Shown in pieces: positions 8,560 to 17,769 of a stretch of DNA of 64,000 nt (its first letter is position 1; the number at the start of each line of letters is the position of its first letter). Where the stretch lies: NCBI GenBank assembly GCA_023091665.1, contig JALJCQ010000013.1, positions 124,001 to 188,000 on the forward strand. The letters run 5' to 3'. Both the position numbers and the translations under genes were made by a program. The notes under the pieces are model-generated. The model had not been told where the DNA came from. It did no database searches and saw nothing but the letters and a program-made list of their open reading frames with translations. This DNA is from Pythium myriotylum. Its lineage: Eukaryota; Oomycota; Peronosporomycetes; Pythiales; Pythiaceae.

Positions 8560-10488
8560 ATGCTCACTGCCAAGGCTTCCGTGCTGGGCCTTCTCGCCAC
8601 CCTCGCGGCCACCAACGCCAACGCCAACGCCAACGCCAACGCACTCAACAACCAAGAGACCCACCGAGCGCTCGCCTCGCTGCCCACTCACCAACTCGCT
8701 TCCTTCGACTACGCCACGCTCGCCCACGGAGACACCCCGCAACGACTGCTCGACGCCGTCACCACCGACGGCATCGTCGCGCTCAAGAACATCCCCAACT
8801 ACGCCAACCTCCGCGACAACTTCTTCCGTCGCGCCGCCGAGTGCGCGCTGCGAGGCTACGAGCAGCCGAGCGACCACACGCCTCGCGTGTCGCGCAAGCT
8901 CTTCGCCGACGGCACCAAGCGGTACACGATCAGCACGAACGCCGGTCGAGAGCTGCGCGCACTGGCGACCGAGAGCTTCGCCGACTGTCCCGGGTACGCG
9001 TCTCGGTACCTGGCGCTGAGCGAGGCGGTGGAGCACGCGGTGAACTCGTTCGGCGCGACGCTGGACAAGACGGCGTTCCGCGTGAGCGACGGAGAACGCT
9101 CGATCTCGTCGCGGCAGCTGGTGAGCGAGGCCGTGCGACTGGACCACTTCCACGCGTACGAGGCGGCGACGGCGGCGACCACTGCGACGCAAGGTGACGG
9201 TCTTGGTATTAGCGGTGTCGACCACCGTCAACTGGAGCTGTCGCTGCCTCTCCACGAGGACCACGGTCTGTTCATCGCGATGGCGGCGCCCAAGTTCTTC
9301 GAGATGGAGGCGGGCAGTCGTCGTCTCGTGGAGCGCGAGCTCGCGCCGGACGCGTCGGGTCTGGTGATCCAGACGGCCGCTGGCGAGCGTGTGCGTCCGG
9401 TGTTGAACGCGGACGAGGTGGTGATCATGATGGGCACTGGTGCGAGCCGTTGGTTGCGCACGAGCCACGCGGTGCCAGCGGTGCTTCACGGCATGAGGAT
9501 GCCGGAGCCGTTGGTGTCGTCTGCGGAGTCGGGTCGTCGTTCGTTGCGTGCGTGGTTCGGCAAGATGACGTTGCTGCCGTCGTACCAGCGTATGTTGTCG
9601 TCGGGTGCGTCGTTCGAGGCTCACTTGAATGCGACGACGCGTCATTTGCTGACGGACGAAAGCTATGAGCTGAAGTCGGTTGGTTGTGCGACGGGTCGTC
9701 ATTTGGAATCATCGGAAGGATCGTGCACGTTCCGTGAGTGCTCGACGAAGGCTGGTGCGAGTGCTCCGTCGGAACCGTGCTCAGTCATCTGTAACCGCGT
9801 AGGTCACAGTGAAGATGACGCGTCTACTTGCGCTGAGAAATGCACTTGTACTGACGCACCCGGTACTGCAGAGGTGTGCTGGATGCTTTGTGTGGCCAAC
9901 CTCCCAACGAGTGAATGTCCTTTGGACAAGCAAACGTGCGACAGCGACGCAATCATCTGTACGGCACCTGCCCCAACGACTCCAGCACCTACTACTCGAA
10001 CCCCAGCTCCTACGACCAAGGCCCCAACGCCGGCTCCCACAACCAAGACCCCGACTCCGGCTCCCACAACGAAGGTCCCAACGCCGGCCCCAACGACCAA
10101 GGCTCCGACCCCAGCTCCAACAACGCCAGCGCCTACGACCAAGGCCCCAACGCCGGCTCCCACAACCAAGACCCCGACTCCGGCTCCCACAACGAAGGTC
10201 CCAACGCCGGCCCCAACGACCAAGGCTCCGACCCCAGCTCCAACAACGCCAGCGCCTACGACCAAGGCCCCAACGCCGGCTCCCACAACGAAGGTTCCAA
10301 CGCCAGCACCGACAACAAAGATCCCGACACCAGCCCCAACAACTCCGGCTCCGACGACGAAGGCTCCGACAACACCAACGCCTAAGCCTTCTCGTCATCA
10401 TAAACACCCGCTCAACCCGCCATCCGGCCAAGGCGAGTCTCCGAATCAGCAAAGTCCGCAACAATGGACGCAGCAATGGACTCTTTAG
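8560..10488 (+). CDS. Secreted 2OG-Fe(II) oxygenase-like protein, copy A, with long Pro/Thr tail
   Basis: 642 aa, single exon. Residues 1-17 form a signal peptide (MLTAKASVLGLLATLAA) followed by an Asn-Ala dipeptide run coded by an AACGCC repeat. Residues 48-100 resemble the N-terminal domain of isopenicillin-N-synthase-like oxygenases. Residues 225-335 form the jelly-roll core with LPLHEDHGLFIAM (His232, Asp234), SHAVPAVLHGM (His303) and an RxS pair (Arg326, Ser328): the complete 2-His-1-Asp iron site and the 2-oxoglutarate Arg. Residues 376-466 are a domain with 13 Cys. The rest is a (PAPTTKAPT)n tail, probably O-glycosylated and wall-associated. The start is chosen at MLTAKAS because all copies share it and the core promoter lies 67 nt upstream. 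The substrate is unknown. Confidence 0.75.
   Translation: MLTAKASVLGLLATLAATNANANANANALNNQETHRALASLPTHQLASFDYATLAHGDTPQRLLDAVTTDGIVALKNIPNYANLRDNFFRRAAECALRGYEQPSDHTPRVSRKLFADGTKRYTISTNAGRELRALATESFADCPGYASRYLALSEAVEHAVNSFGATLDKTAFRVSDGERSISSRQLVSEAVRLDHFHAYEAATAATTATQGDGLGISGVDHRQLELSLPLHEDHGLFIAMAAPKFFEMEAGSRRLVERELAPDASGLVIQTAAGERVRPVLNADEVVIMMGTGASRWLRTSHAVPAVLHGMRMPEPLVSSAESGRRSLRAWFGKMTLLPSYQRMLSSGASFEAHLNATTRHLLTDESYELKSVGCATGRHLESSEGSCTFRECSTKAGASAPSEPCSVICNRVGHSEDDASTCAEKCTCTDAPGTAEVCWMLCVANLPTSECPLDKQTCDSDAIICTAPAPTTPAPTTRTPAPTTKAPTPAPTTKTPTPAPTTKVPTPAPTTKAPTPAPTTPAPTTKAPTPAPTTKTPTPAPTTKVPTPAPTTKAPTPAPTTPAPTTKAPTPAPTTKVPTPAPTTKIPTPAPTTPAPTTKAPTTPTPKPSRHHKHPLNPPSGQGESPNQQSPQQWTQQWTL
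10021..10266 (+). repeat. 123-bp tandem duplication in the Pro/Thr tail of copy A
   Basis: Two nearly identical 123-nt units (10021-10143 and 10144-10266), each coding 41 residues of PAPTTK-type repeats. The in-frame length lets tail length vary without frameshift. Confidence 0.8.
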
Positions 10489-11136
10489 AATGGTCTAGCT
10501 GTCCACCCAGCGACATCTGACTCATTCTCTTTATGGGAGAGTAGTTTTTCACGCTGATAATGCAACCGGTGACATTATGTTGATAACGTTAAGAAAATCT
10601 CCAGTTTGCGTCTCTACGATCTGAAACTCCCTGCCCAAATGATCATGGGTGTCTGGTGTATCATCGACCCAACGACAACTCGTCAAGTGAAATTGTCGTA
10701 GACCCAGTGCGAAAGCGTTCAACGTGTTTGATGGCACGCAATAGATTATGAGTAGCAAGCAACTTCCGGCGTTGGAAACTGATCGGGAATGTCGACTAGA
10801 ACAATGCAATTTTTGAGATCACCGACTAAGGGCAATCAACAATTGCTATCTGGACTGTCTATGCGCGTCGAGCTATCCCCCACAAAAAAGGGCAGCTGAC
10901 ATTGCCGAACAGCTCAAGAGTCTCACCATGATCCGCTGCTCTTAGTCGCTATCTCCGAATGCCCTTAGGCGACGTCGTCTGTCGATCAGTATGGCACCAT
11001 AGAACACCTCAACTGGATTCAGCGACGAGGCGGTCCCCTCAATTGCAGAATTGAGAAACTCACAGCACGACAAAAGCACCGCACTCGCGAGTTTACCGAC
11101 AACTAGTCAAGTCTCTAAAACCCCAGCAACAACGCG
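10489..11136. other. Intergenic region between oxygenase copies A and B
   Basis: No supported gene. The flank just upstream of copy B (CACTCGCGAGTTTACC near 11086) is an initiator-like variant, different from that of copies A, C and E. The similarity between A and B begins at the start codon, not in this region. Confidence 0.5.
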
Positions 11137-12810
11137 ATGCTCACTGCCAAGGCTTCCGTGCTGGGCCTTCTCGCCACCCTCGCGGCCACCAACGCCAACG
11201 CCAACGCCAACGCCAACGCACTCAACAACCAAGAGACCCACCGAGCGCTCGCCTCGCTGCCCACTCACCAACTCGCTTCCTTCGACTACGCCACGCTCGC
11301 CCACGGAGACACCCCGCAACGACTGCTCGACGCCGTCACCACCGACGGCATCGTCGCGCTCAAGAACATCCCCAACTACGCCAACCTCCGCGACAACTTC
11401 TTCCGTCGCGCCGCCGAGTGCGCGCTGCGAGGCTACGAGCAGCCGAGCGACCACACGCCTCGCGTGTCGCGCAAGCTCTTCGCCGACGGCACCAAGCGGT
11501 ACACGATCAGCACGAACGCCGGTCGAGAGCTGCGCGCACTGGCGACCGAGAGCTTCGCCGACTGTCCCGGGTACGCGTCTCGGTACCTGGCGCTGAGCGA
11601 GGCGGTGGAGCACGCGGTGAACTCGTTCGGCGCGACGCTGGACAAGACGGCGTTCCGCGTGAGCGACGGAGAACGCTCGATCTCGTCGCGGCAGCTGGTG
11701 AGCGAGGCCGTGCGACTGGACCACTTCCACGCGTACGAGGCGGCGACGGCGGCGACCACTGCGACGCAAGGTGACGGTCTTGGTATTAGCGGTGTCGACC
11801 ACCGTCAGCTGGAGCTGTCGCTGCCTCTCCACGAGGACCACGGTCTGTTCATCGCGATGGCGGCGCCCAAGTTCTTCGAGATGGAGGCGGGCAGTCGTCG
11901 TCTCGTGGAGCGCGAGCTCGCGCCGGACGCGTCGGGTCTGGTGATCCAGACGGCCGCTGGCGAGCGTGTGCGTCCGGTGTTGAACGCGGACGAGGTGGTG
12001 ATCATGATGGGCACTGGTGCGAGCCGTTGGTTGCGCACGAGCCACGCGGTGCCAGCGGTGCTTCACGGCATGAGGATGCCGGAGCCGTTGGTGTCGTCTG
12101 CGGAGTCGGGTCGTCGTTCGTTGCGTGCGTGGTTCGGCAAGATGACGTTGCTGCCGTCGTACCAGCGTATGTTGTCGTCGGGTGCGTCGTTCGAGGCTCA
12201 CTTGAATGCGACGACGCGTCATTTGCTGACGGACGAAAGCTATGAGCTGAAGTCGGTTGGTTGTGCGACGGGTCGTCATTTGGAATCATCGGAAGGATCG
12301 TGCACGTTCCGTGAGTGCTCGACGAAGGCTGGTGCGAGTGCTCCGTCGGAACCGTGCTCGGTCATCTGCAATCGAAAAGGTGATAATGCTGACGATGAAT
12401 CATCGTGTGCAAAGTCCTGTTCGTGTCAGAACTCAACAAAACCTGCGACGGTGTGTTGGATGGTTTGTATGGCAAGCCTTCCGTCAAATGACTGTTCGTT
12501 GGGCAATCAAACATGCAGTGGTGATTCCATTATCTGTACTGCAGCGCCGGTTCCTTCGACTAGTGGTTCAAGCACTCCCCCTTCGACAACTGCAGCACCA
12601 GCGACGACGGCCCCCACAGTGTCTCCTTCACCGACACCAGTCAACAGTTCGCCGCAGCCTACACCAACGACGGCTTCACCAGCACCAACTCCTACTACTT
12701 CTGCCACACAGAAGCCGCCAACCCCGACCACCAAAGCTCCTTCTCCTTCAGCGATACCGGGGATTAAGCCTGGTCGTTGCCCACGGCCAACGCGGGTACG
12801 AAGAAATTGA
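11137..12810 (+). CDS. Secreted 2OG-Fe(II) oxygenase-like protein, copy B
   Basis: 557 aa, single exon. From the ATG to the PSEPCS motif (about 1.2 kb) it is almost base-for-base identical to copy A; I noticed only scattered changes such as CAACTG/CAGCTG near 11807. It has the same signal peptide, NANANA run, HED, distal His and RxS residues. After PSEPCSVICNR it diverges at once: the Cys-rich domain keeps its cysteines but changes most other residues, and the tail is a Ser/Thr/Pro-rich stretch unlike the regular repeat of copy A, ending RPTRVRRN. It converges with the polyol dehydrogenase gene with an 83-nt gap. Probably secreted; substrate unknown. Confidence 0.75.
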   Translation: MLTAKASVLGLLATLAATNANANANANALNNQETHRALASLPTHQLASFDYATLAHGDTPQRLLDAVTTDGIVALKNIPNYANLRDNFFRRAAECALRGYEQPSDHTPRVSRKLFADGTKRYTISTNAGRELRALATESFADCPGYASRYLALSEAVEHAVNSFGATLDKTAFRVSDGERSISSRQLVSEAVRLDHFHAYEAATAATTATQGDGLGISGVDHRQLELSLPLHEDHGLFIAMAAPKFFEMEAGSRRLVERELAPDASGLVIQTAAGERVRPVLNADEVVIMMGTGASRWLRTSHAVPAVLHGMRMPEPLVSSAESGRRSLRAWFGKMTLLPSYQRMLSSGASFEAHLNATTRHLLTDESYELKSVGCATGRHLESSEGSCTFRECSTKAGASAPSEPCSVICNRKGDNADDESSCAKSCSCQNSTKPATVCWMVCMASLPSNDCSLGNQTCSGDSIICTAAPVPSTSGSSTPPSTTAAPATTAPTVSPSPTPVNSSPQPTPTTASPAPTPTTSATQKPPTPTTKAPSPSAIPGIKPGRCPRPTRVRRN

Positions 12811-12893
12811 GTCCCACAAGAAAAGACGTAGAATAGATTGGGCAATGGATATGAGCCTCAGCATTATAACCTTCGCTCCCCCTTAAGGCCTTC

Positions 12894-14566
12894 TCAAACG
12901 CGGGGCTCGCTGCCGACGACGCTTCGGAGAACATTCAAAGCCGATTGTCTTCCGTCCTTCTCGTTGGCAACCAGTCGGCTGTACATCTCCGCAACGTCAG
13001 ATGCGAAGACCTTGAATGCCGGTTGCGTCAAGACCAACTCTGGGACACTCGTCAATACCTCAGAAACGATCTCATGAACTCTGGTCGGAATCTTCTTCTC
13101 GTTCCGGTGGAGACGGACCACAGCAGCAGCTTCGCCGAGCAATGACGCGATATCTGTCTGCGGCGCTTCCAAGAACTCATATTCGCCACTAACCAAGTTG
13201 GCGTGCAGTTCTCCCCCGTAGATCCAATCGCCCTCAAGTGCATCGTACACAGGAGCCTCGTTGGCTCGCTCGTCCATGAAGCCGATGTACACTGGTCTGC
13301 CGGCGATGGTCTTGGTGGATGTTCGCAACGGCGTGAGGAAGCGCAAGATGCTGGCGGTCGCGAAGACCATGAACGCGCTCGCCCGGTACGCCGCATCGCG
13401 AGCCACGTTGGCTCGCAGCGTGGGGAAAAGCCGTGCTTGGAAGTGCATCCACGCGTTCTGCGTGACCCAGAGGTTGACGAGTCCGAAATGCGCGTGGCTG
13501 CTGCGGTCTTTCCATTCGTCGTACACAGCGACCGCGAGCTCGCGCGACACACCTTCGCCTTCGAGCGACGGAAGAATGTCACGGTAGAACAGGCCGTCGC
13601 GGTACGCAAGCACAGCCGGCAGCGTGCGCGCCTCGTTGTTCGCTCGGAAACGTGACAGCGAAAGCACGTACACGAGCGCCGAGCTCGTGGCGTTGGCGAT
13701 GCGCAGCTTGAGCTTCTGGCCGCGCAGCAGCTCGTCTCTCGTGGACCGCACGACGACGCCGGGGATCGATTCGAAGCGCGCGGCGTCCAACACGCCTGCG
13801 CTGTCCTGGATAGCGAGCACTTTGGTGGGCCACGGTTCGGCGAGAGGCACGAGCGGGTCGCCAGGACGGTGCGACGTCAGGCGGTCAACCATCGTGTTGT
13901 GGAAATGGACGCGCGTGTCGAGGTACGCGACGAAGGCTCGCCACGCGTCTCCTTGCGGGCGCTCGGGCCACTCGGCGCTGAGCACGCACGCGCGCAAGGC
14001 GTCGCCGTTCGCTGGCACGTTGTCGGTGTTGATGACCGAGATGGTGTTGTCTAAGGAAGGAAGAGCCACCCACCCACTCAGCACGACGCACCGCGCCTCG
14101 CAACCTTCCAACTCTGACTTACCTGGGATCTCGAGATGGCACGCCACGAGAAACTCCGCGAGGTCGCGCATGACGGCGCTGTCGCGTGCGAAGCCAGCGT
14201 CCGTCACGCCGAGTCCGACGTAGCGCAATGTCGGTAGTCGCGATGGCAGCTCCAAGAACGTGCGACGGTCTTGCTCACGCGCCAGCGAGCCGACGCCCTG
14301 CAGCTGCAAGGTCTCAGTGGCCACGCGGCCGTCGCGCAGGATCGTGTCGACCTCGTAGCGACCATCGGCGGCAGCGCAAGCGTCAGCGAAGGCAACGCCG
14401 CGCGTCTGGAAGACCAGGACGTCGCACCCGACACGCTGGAGCACGGGCACGAGCACGGCGCGCTGACGAGGAGACGAGCCAGTGAGCTTTAGAAGACAGA
14501 AAGGAAGACGAGAGCACGCACGAGGAAGCGGCCGCTGCCGATGCACACGGCGCTCGGGCTCGCCAT
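12894..14566 (-). CDS. Mannitol/altronate dehydrogenase-family (polyol long-chain dehydrogenase-like) protein
   Basis: Exons 14566-14522, 14462-14123 and 14050-12894 give 513 aa, the normal size for polyol-specific long-chain dehydrogenases. MASPSAVCIGSGRFLRAVLV starts the Rossmann domain, created by splicing a 59-nt intron. NTDNVPANGDALRACVL corresponds to the family signature (DNxPxNG), and FHNTMVDRLT follows in the NAD-domain end. The second intron (72 nt, GTAAGT...TTAG) is a multiple of three without stop, so it could be misread as coding. In the catalytic helix the family reads Lys...Asn-Gly-x-His; here it is KLKLRIANATSSAL, with the His position replaced by Ser. Activity is therefore uncertain. 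NAD(P)-dependent polyol or hexuronate oxidoreduction is family inference. Confidence 0.75.
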
Positions 14567-14604
14567 TTCCAAATCAGAGGAATGGCGCGGAGATCCACTG
14601 AGGC

Positions 14605-14945
14605 CATTGGCCATTATTCTGCAAAGGATCGCTCAGGGTCGCCGATATGCGTTGTGAACACCATCCAGGGTTCTTCTCGATGGTCAGCACGGTGTGACCG
14701 AACGAGAGCAAGACTCGAGTGCCACGGACGATCGGAAGACGGCTGCAGTAGTGTTGGGGGAGCGACAGACCACCCACACAAGTCATCTCGACCTCCACTG
14801 CACTCGGTTCGTGCGGCGATGGCCACGATGATTTAGTCCGAGTGATCACACTTCAGCGCTGCCTCGTGAGTGCGAAATCCAAGCTTTTTGCTTTGATTTT
14901 TTTTTTTCTTTTTCGGCGTCTGACATGATGGAGAATGCGAACGCA
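14605..14945 (-). pseudogene. Fragment of the START-like gene, copy 1 (decayed)
   Basis: The minus strand retains the C-terminal part of the gene at 17770-19159: SDAEKEKKK..., IVAIAARTE, VEMTCVGGLSLPQHY and LLSFGHTVLTIE align in order with DDAENDAS, IVLAIASRTD, EKTDVAGLQLREHY and LLSFGHVVLTIE. Frames are shifted between pieces and a poly-A-rich slip lies near 14895. It stands divergent to SDR copy 1, the same arrangement as the whole START-like gene and SDR copy 3. Confidence 0.7.
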
Positions 14946-15118
14946 ATTGGTTGCACGATCTGCCGTGATTGCCTCCCAAAACAGCATCGCTGCGACTGGC
15001 GAAAGATCGTCGAAGTACGCAATCGCTGTGCAAGCAAGTCCCACGATGAAAATTTCACGAGCGCCAACTAGATCCAGATGAGTACGTGTAGATGACAAGG
15101 ACAGAACCGCCACCTCTC

Positions 15119-15136
15119 TCATTCCCGAATTCTTCT
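15119..15136 (+). promoter_or_regulatory. Inr/FPR core promoter of SDR copy 1
   Basis: TCATTCCCGAATTCTTCT, a close match to the oomycete initiator plus flanking element, 66 nt upstream of the start codon. SDR copies 2 and 3 have degenerate versions (TCACTTCCAAATCTC and CAGTTCCAAATAACTTC). Confidence 0.65.
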
Positions 15137-15184
15137 CGACCACTCAATCACCACTGTATTCCTTCCCTCTCCTCCGTCACTACC

Positions 15185-16039
15185 ATGGCGTCTCCCAAGG
15201 TTTGGTTCATCACTGGATGCTCCAGTGGTTTTGGCCGTGAGGTCGCACTCGCGGCACGTCGTCGAGGAGACTCAGTCATCGCCACGGCTCGCAAGCCTGA
15301 GACTCTCGACGAGCTCAAGCAACTCGGATGTGAGACCTTGGCACTCGACATCGCATCAAGTGAGACGGTCGTTCAGCAGGTGGTCAAAGAAGCGCTTGCT
15401 CTCTTTGGTCACATCGACATCGTCGTCAACAACGCAGGCTATGCGGCCTTCGGTGCCGTCGAAGAAGCGAACGACAAGGATCTCACCGACATGTTCAACA
15501 CCAACTTGTTCGGCCACTTGCGCGTGACTCGCGCGGTGTTGCCGTCGATGCGCGAGCGTCGTTCGGGCGTCATCGCCTTCATCGGCTCCGGCGCAGGGTA
15601 CAGCGCGCTGCCAATGAACGGAGTGTACGGCGCCGCCAAGGCCGCGCTCGCAGGCGTCTCGCAATCCCTCGCTCAAGAGGTCGCTCCCCTGGGTATTGAA
15701 GTGACCATTGCGGAGCTGGGCGTCTTTCGCACGAACATCATGCCCAGTGCTCGTGCGTTCGAGCGCACTTTCGACGAGTATGCTGCTGGGAAGAAGGCGT
15801 TACTGGAACTAGCTGAAGCCGGCGTCGGTGCACCACCTAGCGATCCGGCAAAGGGAGCGCAGGCCCTCGTCGAGGCGCTGACTAAAACGGGTCGATGCGT
15901 CGGACGTGCGTTACCTCGCCGCATGCCTCTCGGCGGAGGCATGCTGGAGTACTTTGAGGCAGAGCTGGCGGCTCGCGCGAAGGAGTTGGACGACTGGAAG
16001 GACTTCACGGATGTTGAGTCACTTGCGTTTGATGCCTAG
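15185..16039 (+). CDS. Short-chain dehydrogenase/reductase, tandem copy 1
   Basis: 284 aa, single exon, classical SDR. It has a TGCSSGFG nucleotide-binding loop (residues 10-17), NNAG (82-85), catalytic Ser135 and Tyr148-x3-Lys152 (YGAAK). The start at MASPKVWFITG is chosen because it gives a standard SDR N-terminus and lies 66 nt after the core promoter. First of three paralogues (16567, 19473). NAD(P)-dependent oxidation or reduction of an alcohol or ketone is family knowledge; the substrate is unknown. No signal peptide, so cytosolic. Relative to the other two it has a changed substrate-loop region after FRTN (IMPSARAFERTF). Confidence 0.85.
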   Translation: MASPKVWFITGCSSGFGREVALAARRRGDSVIATARKPETLDELKQLGCETLALDIASSETVVQQVVKEALALFGHIDIVVNNAGYAAFGAVEEANDKDLTDMFNTNLFGHLRVTRAVLPSMRERRSGVIAFIGSGAGYSALPMNGVYGAAKAALAGVSQSLAQEVAPLGIEVTIAELGVFRTNIMPSARAFERTFDEYAAGKKALLELAEAGVGAPPSDPAKGAQALVEALTKTGRCVGRALPRRMPLGGGMLEYFEAELAARAKELDDWKDFTDVESLAFDA

Positions 16040-16164
16040 AGATCCTGGCAACCGGCCATGCGAATATTGGAGGTCTTCAGTCAGAGAAGTGAGCCCTATC
16101 TTGAGATGAAGTTGGCGCTGTCGCAAATATGTAGAGTCAGACATCATGAGACGAACACGAATGC

Positions 16165-16280
16165 GTTTGGTACTTCTCACTTCGTCGGCTTTCTCGAGCT
16201 GTAGCGAGTCTGTCCGTGAGGCGCTGATCACGGCGACTTGCTCCACGCGCGGGCGCCGCAGCTTCGTGTTTTTTTCGGCG
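16165..16280 (-). pseudogene. Fragment of the START-like gene, copy 2 (decayed)
   Basis: The minus strand reads DAEKNTKLRRPR, VISASRTDSLQLEKADEV, aligning with DDAENDASLRI, LAIASRTDKVQLEKTDVA of the intact gene at 17770-19159. Only about 115 nt are left. It is placed between SDR copies 1 and 2, where the duplication model expects it. Confidence 0.6.
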
Positions 16281-16319
16281 TCTGAGAGGTTTGTCGATAT
16301 CCCTCTCAGACGCCGAAAA
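16272..16319. repeat. Perfect inverted repeat at the edge of START fragment 2
   Basis: Arms of 18 bp (16272-16289 and 16302-16319, core CGGCGTCTGAGAGG) with a 12-nt loop. The arm sequence overlaps the START-fragment coding end, so part of the fragment has been copied in reverse orientation. Confidence 0.75.
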
Positions 16320-16566
16320 CACAAAATTATACACGTGTACTAGTAGAGAACGCAATCGGTTGCGGGATCTGAAGTGGGTCCTCCAAAACTGCTTCACCGC
16401 GACTGGCGATAGATCATCCAACGACGAAAATGTCGCGAGCGCCAACTAGATCTAGATGAGAAGATGACCAGGGCCCAAGTTCGCCTGAAGTCCTGCTCCC
16501 TCACTTCCAAATCTCTTCACGGCTACTCGCGACTGCCTCCTTCCCCGTTCCCCCTCCGTCTCAACT

Positions 16567-17421
16567 ATGGCGACCCCCAAGGTTTGGTTCATCACTGGCT
16601 GCTCCAGCGGTTTTGGCCGTGAGGTCGCACTCGCGGCACGTCGCCGAGGAGACTCGGTCATCGCCACGGCTCGCAAGCCCGAGACTCTCGACGAGCTCAA
16701 GCAACTCGGATGTGAGACCTTGGCACTCGATATCGCATCAAGCGACACCGCCGTTCAGCAGGTGGTCAAAGAAGCGCTCGCTCTCTTCGGTCACATCGAC
16801 ATCGTCGTCAACAACGCTGGCTACGACATCTTTGGCGCCGTTGAGGAAGCGAGCGACAAGGACCTCACCGACATGTTCAACACCAACTTATTTGGTCACC
16901 TGCGCGTGACTCGCGCAGTGCTCCCATCGATGCGCGAGCGTCGTTCGGGCGTCATCGCCTTCATCGGCTCTGGCGCTGGCTACTGCCCAGTGCGTATGAA
17001 CGGAGTGTACGGCGCGGCCAAGTTCGCCCTGGCAGGCATTTCACAGTCGCTTGCTCAAGAGGTCGCCCCTCTGGGCATCGAAGTGACCATCGTGGACCTG
17101 GGCCTTTTCCGCACAAACATCTTGTCGCACGACCGGTCGTTCGAGCGCACTTTCGAAGAGTATGCTGCTGCGAAGCAGGCGCTTCTGCAATACGCTAAGG
17201 CGGGCGTGGGCGCGCCACCGAGCGACCCAGCGAAGGGAGCGCAGGCTCTCGTCGAGGCGCTGACCAAGACCGGTCGGTGCGTCGGCCGTGCGTTGCCACG
17301 TCGCTTGCCTCTCGGCGGAGGCATGCACGGCTACTTCCACTCGGAGCTGGCAACTCGCACGAAGGAGTTGGACGACTGGAAGGACTTTACGGATGTTGAG
17401 GCACTTGCGTTTGATCCCTAA
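16567..17421 (+). CDS. Short-chain dehydrogenase/reductase, tandem copy 2
   Basis: 284 aa, single exon. Same TGCSSGFG, NNAG, Ser and YGAAK catalytic set as copy 1. Differences cluster in the substrate-binding loop (ILSHDRSFERTFEEYAA) and after GAGY (CPVRM), as expected for paralogues with altered substrates. The 3' flank (17422 to about 17575) is recognisably the same as that of copy 1 (16040 to about 16200), so the duplicated unit includes the trailer. Cytosolic NAD(P)-dependent oxidoreductase by family; substrate unknown. Confidence 0.85.
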   Translation: MATPKVWFITGCSSGFGREVALAARRRGDSVIATARKPETLDELKQLGCETLALDIASSDTAVQQVVKEALALFGHIDIVVNNAGYDIFGAVEEASDKDLTDMFNTNLFGHLRVTRAVLPSMRERRSGVIAFIGSGAGYCPVRMNGVYGAAKFALAGISQSLAQEVAPLGIEVTIVDLGLFRTNILSHDRSFERTFEEYAAAKQALLQYAKAGVGAPPSDPAKGAQALVEALTKTGRCVGRALPRRLPLGGGMHGYFHSELATRTKELDDWKDFTDVEALAFDP

Positions 17422-17769
17422 AGATCCTGGTGACAAACCATGCGAAGGTCGGAGATCTTGCAGTCGACGAAGTGAGACACATCACGGGTGAGATCAAGTT
17501 GACGCCGTCGCAAATATATAGAGTCAGGCTTCACCGCACGAACATGAATGCGTTTGGTATTTCTCACTTCAGATTTGGCACGACAGGGTGACTCCCAAGG
17601 TGTAATCCACGGAGCACTCGCCCTTGGTACGAGCTTGTTGTGTGGTAAGTTTGAAAGGAACAGTGATGTTGACGGTCGCCATGCTAGCACGAGCAAGCGG
17701 CGGCTGCGGATTCACACAACGCTTCGTCTCACCATTCCTTACCAGCGGGTGGCAGTGGACGCACTCAGG
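17422..17769. other. Trailer of SDR copy 2 and open frame beyond the START-like stop
   Basis: 17422 to about 17575 repeats the trailer of SDR copy 1. On the minus strand the frame of the START-like protein stays open for about 60 codons past its TGA at 17770-17772 (PECVHCHPLVRNGE, then MATVNITVPFKL), so a further spliced exon or a premature stop in this copy is possible. Confidence 0.4.

Noticed and set aside
8515..9702. Long antisense frames (about 380-450 codons) opposite every oxygenase copy
   Set aside because: They arise from the codon bias of the GC-rich sense gene; their proteins are Arg/His-rich and featureless and they change with the sense copy.
14051..14122. 72-nt in-frame stretch of the polyol dehydrogenase gene read as coding
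   Set aside because: It has GTAAGT and TTAG borders, and removing it restores the conserved segment before the DNVPANG motif.
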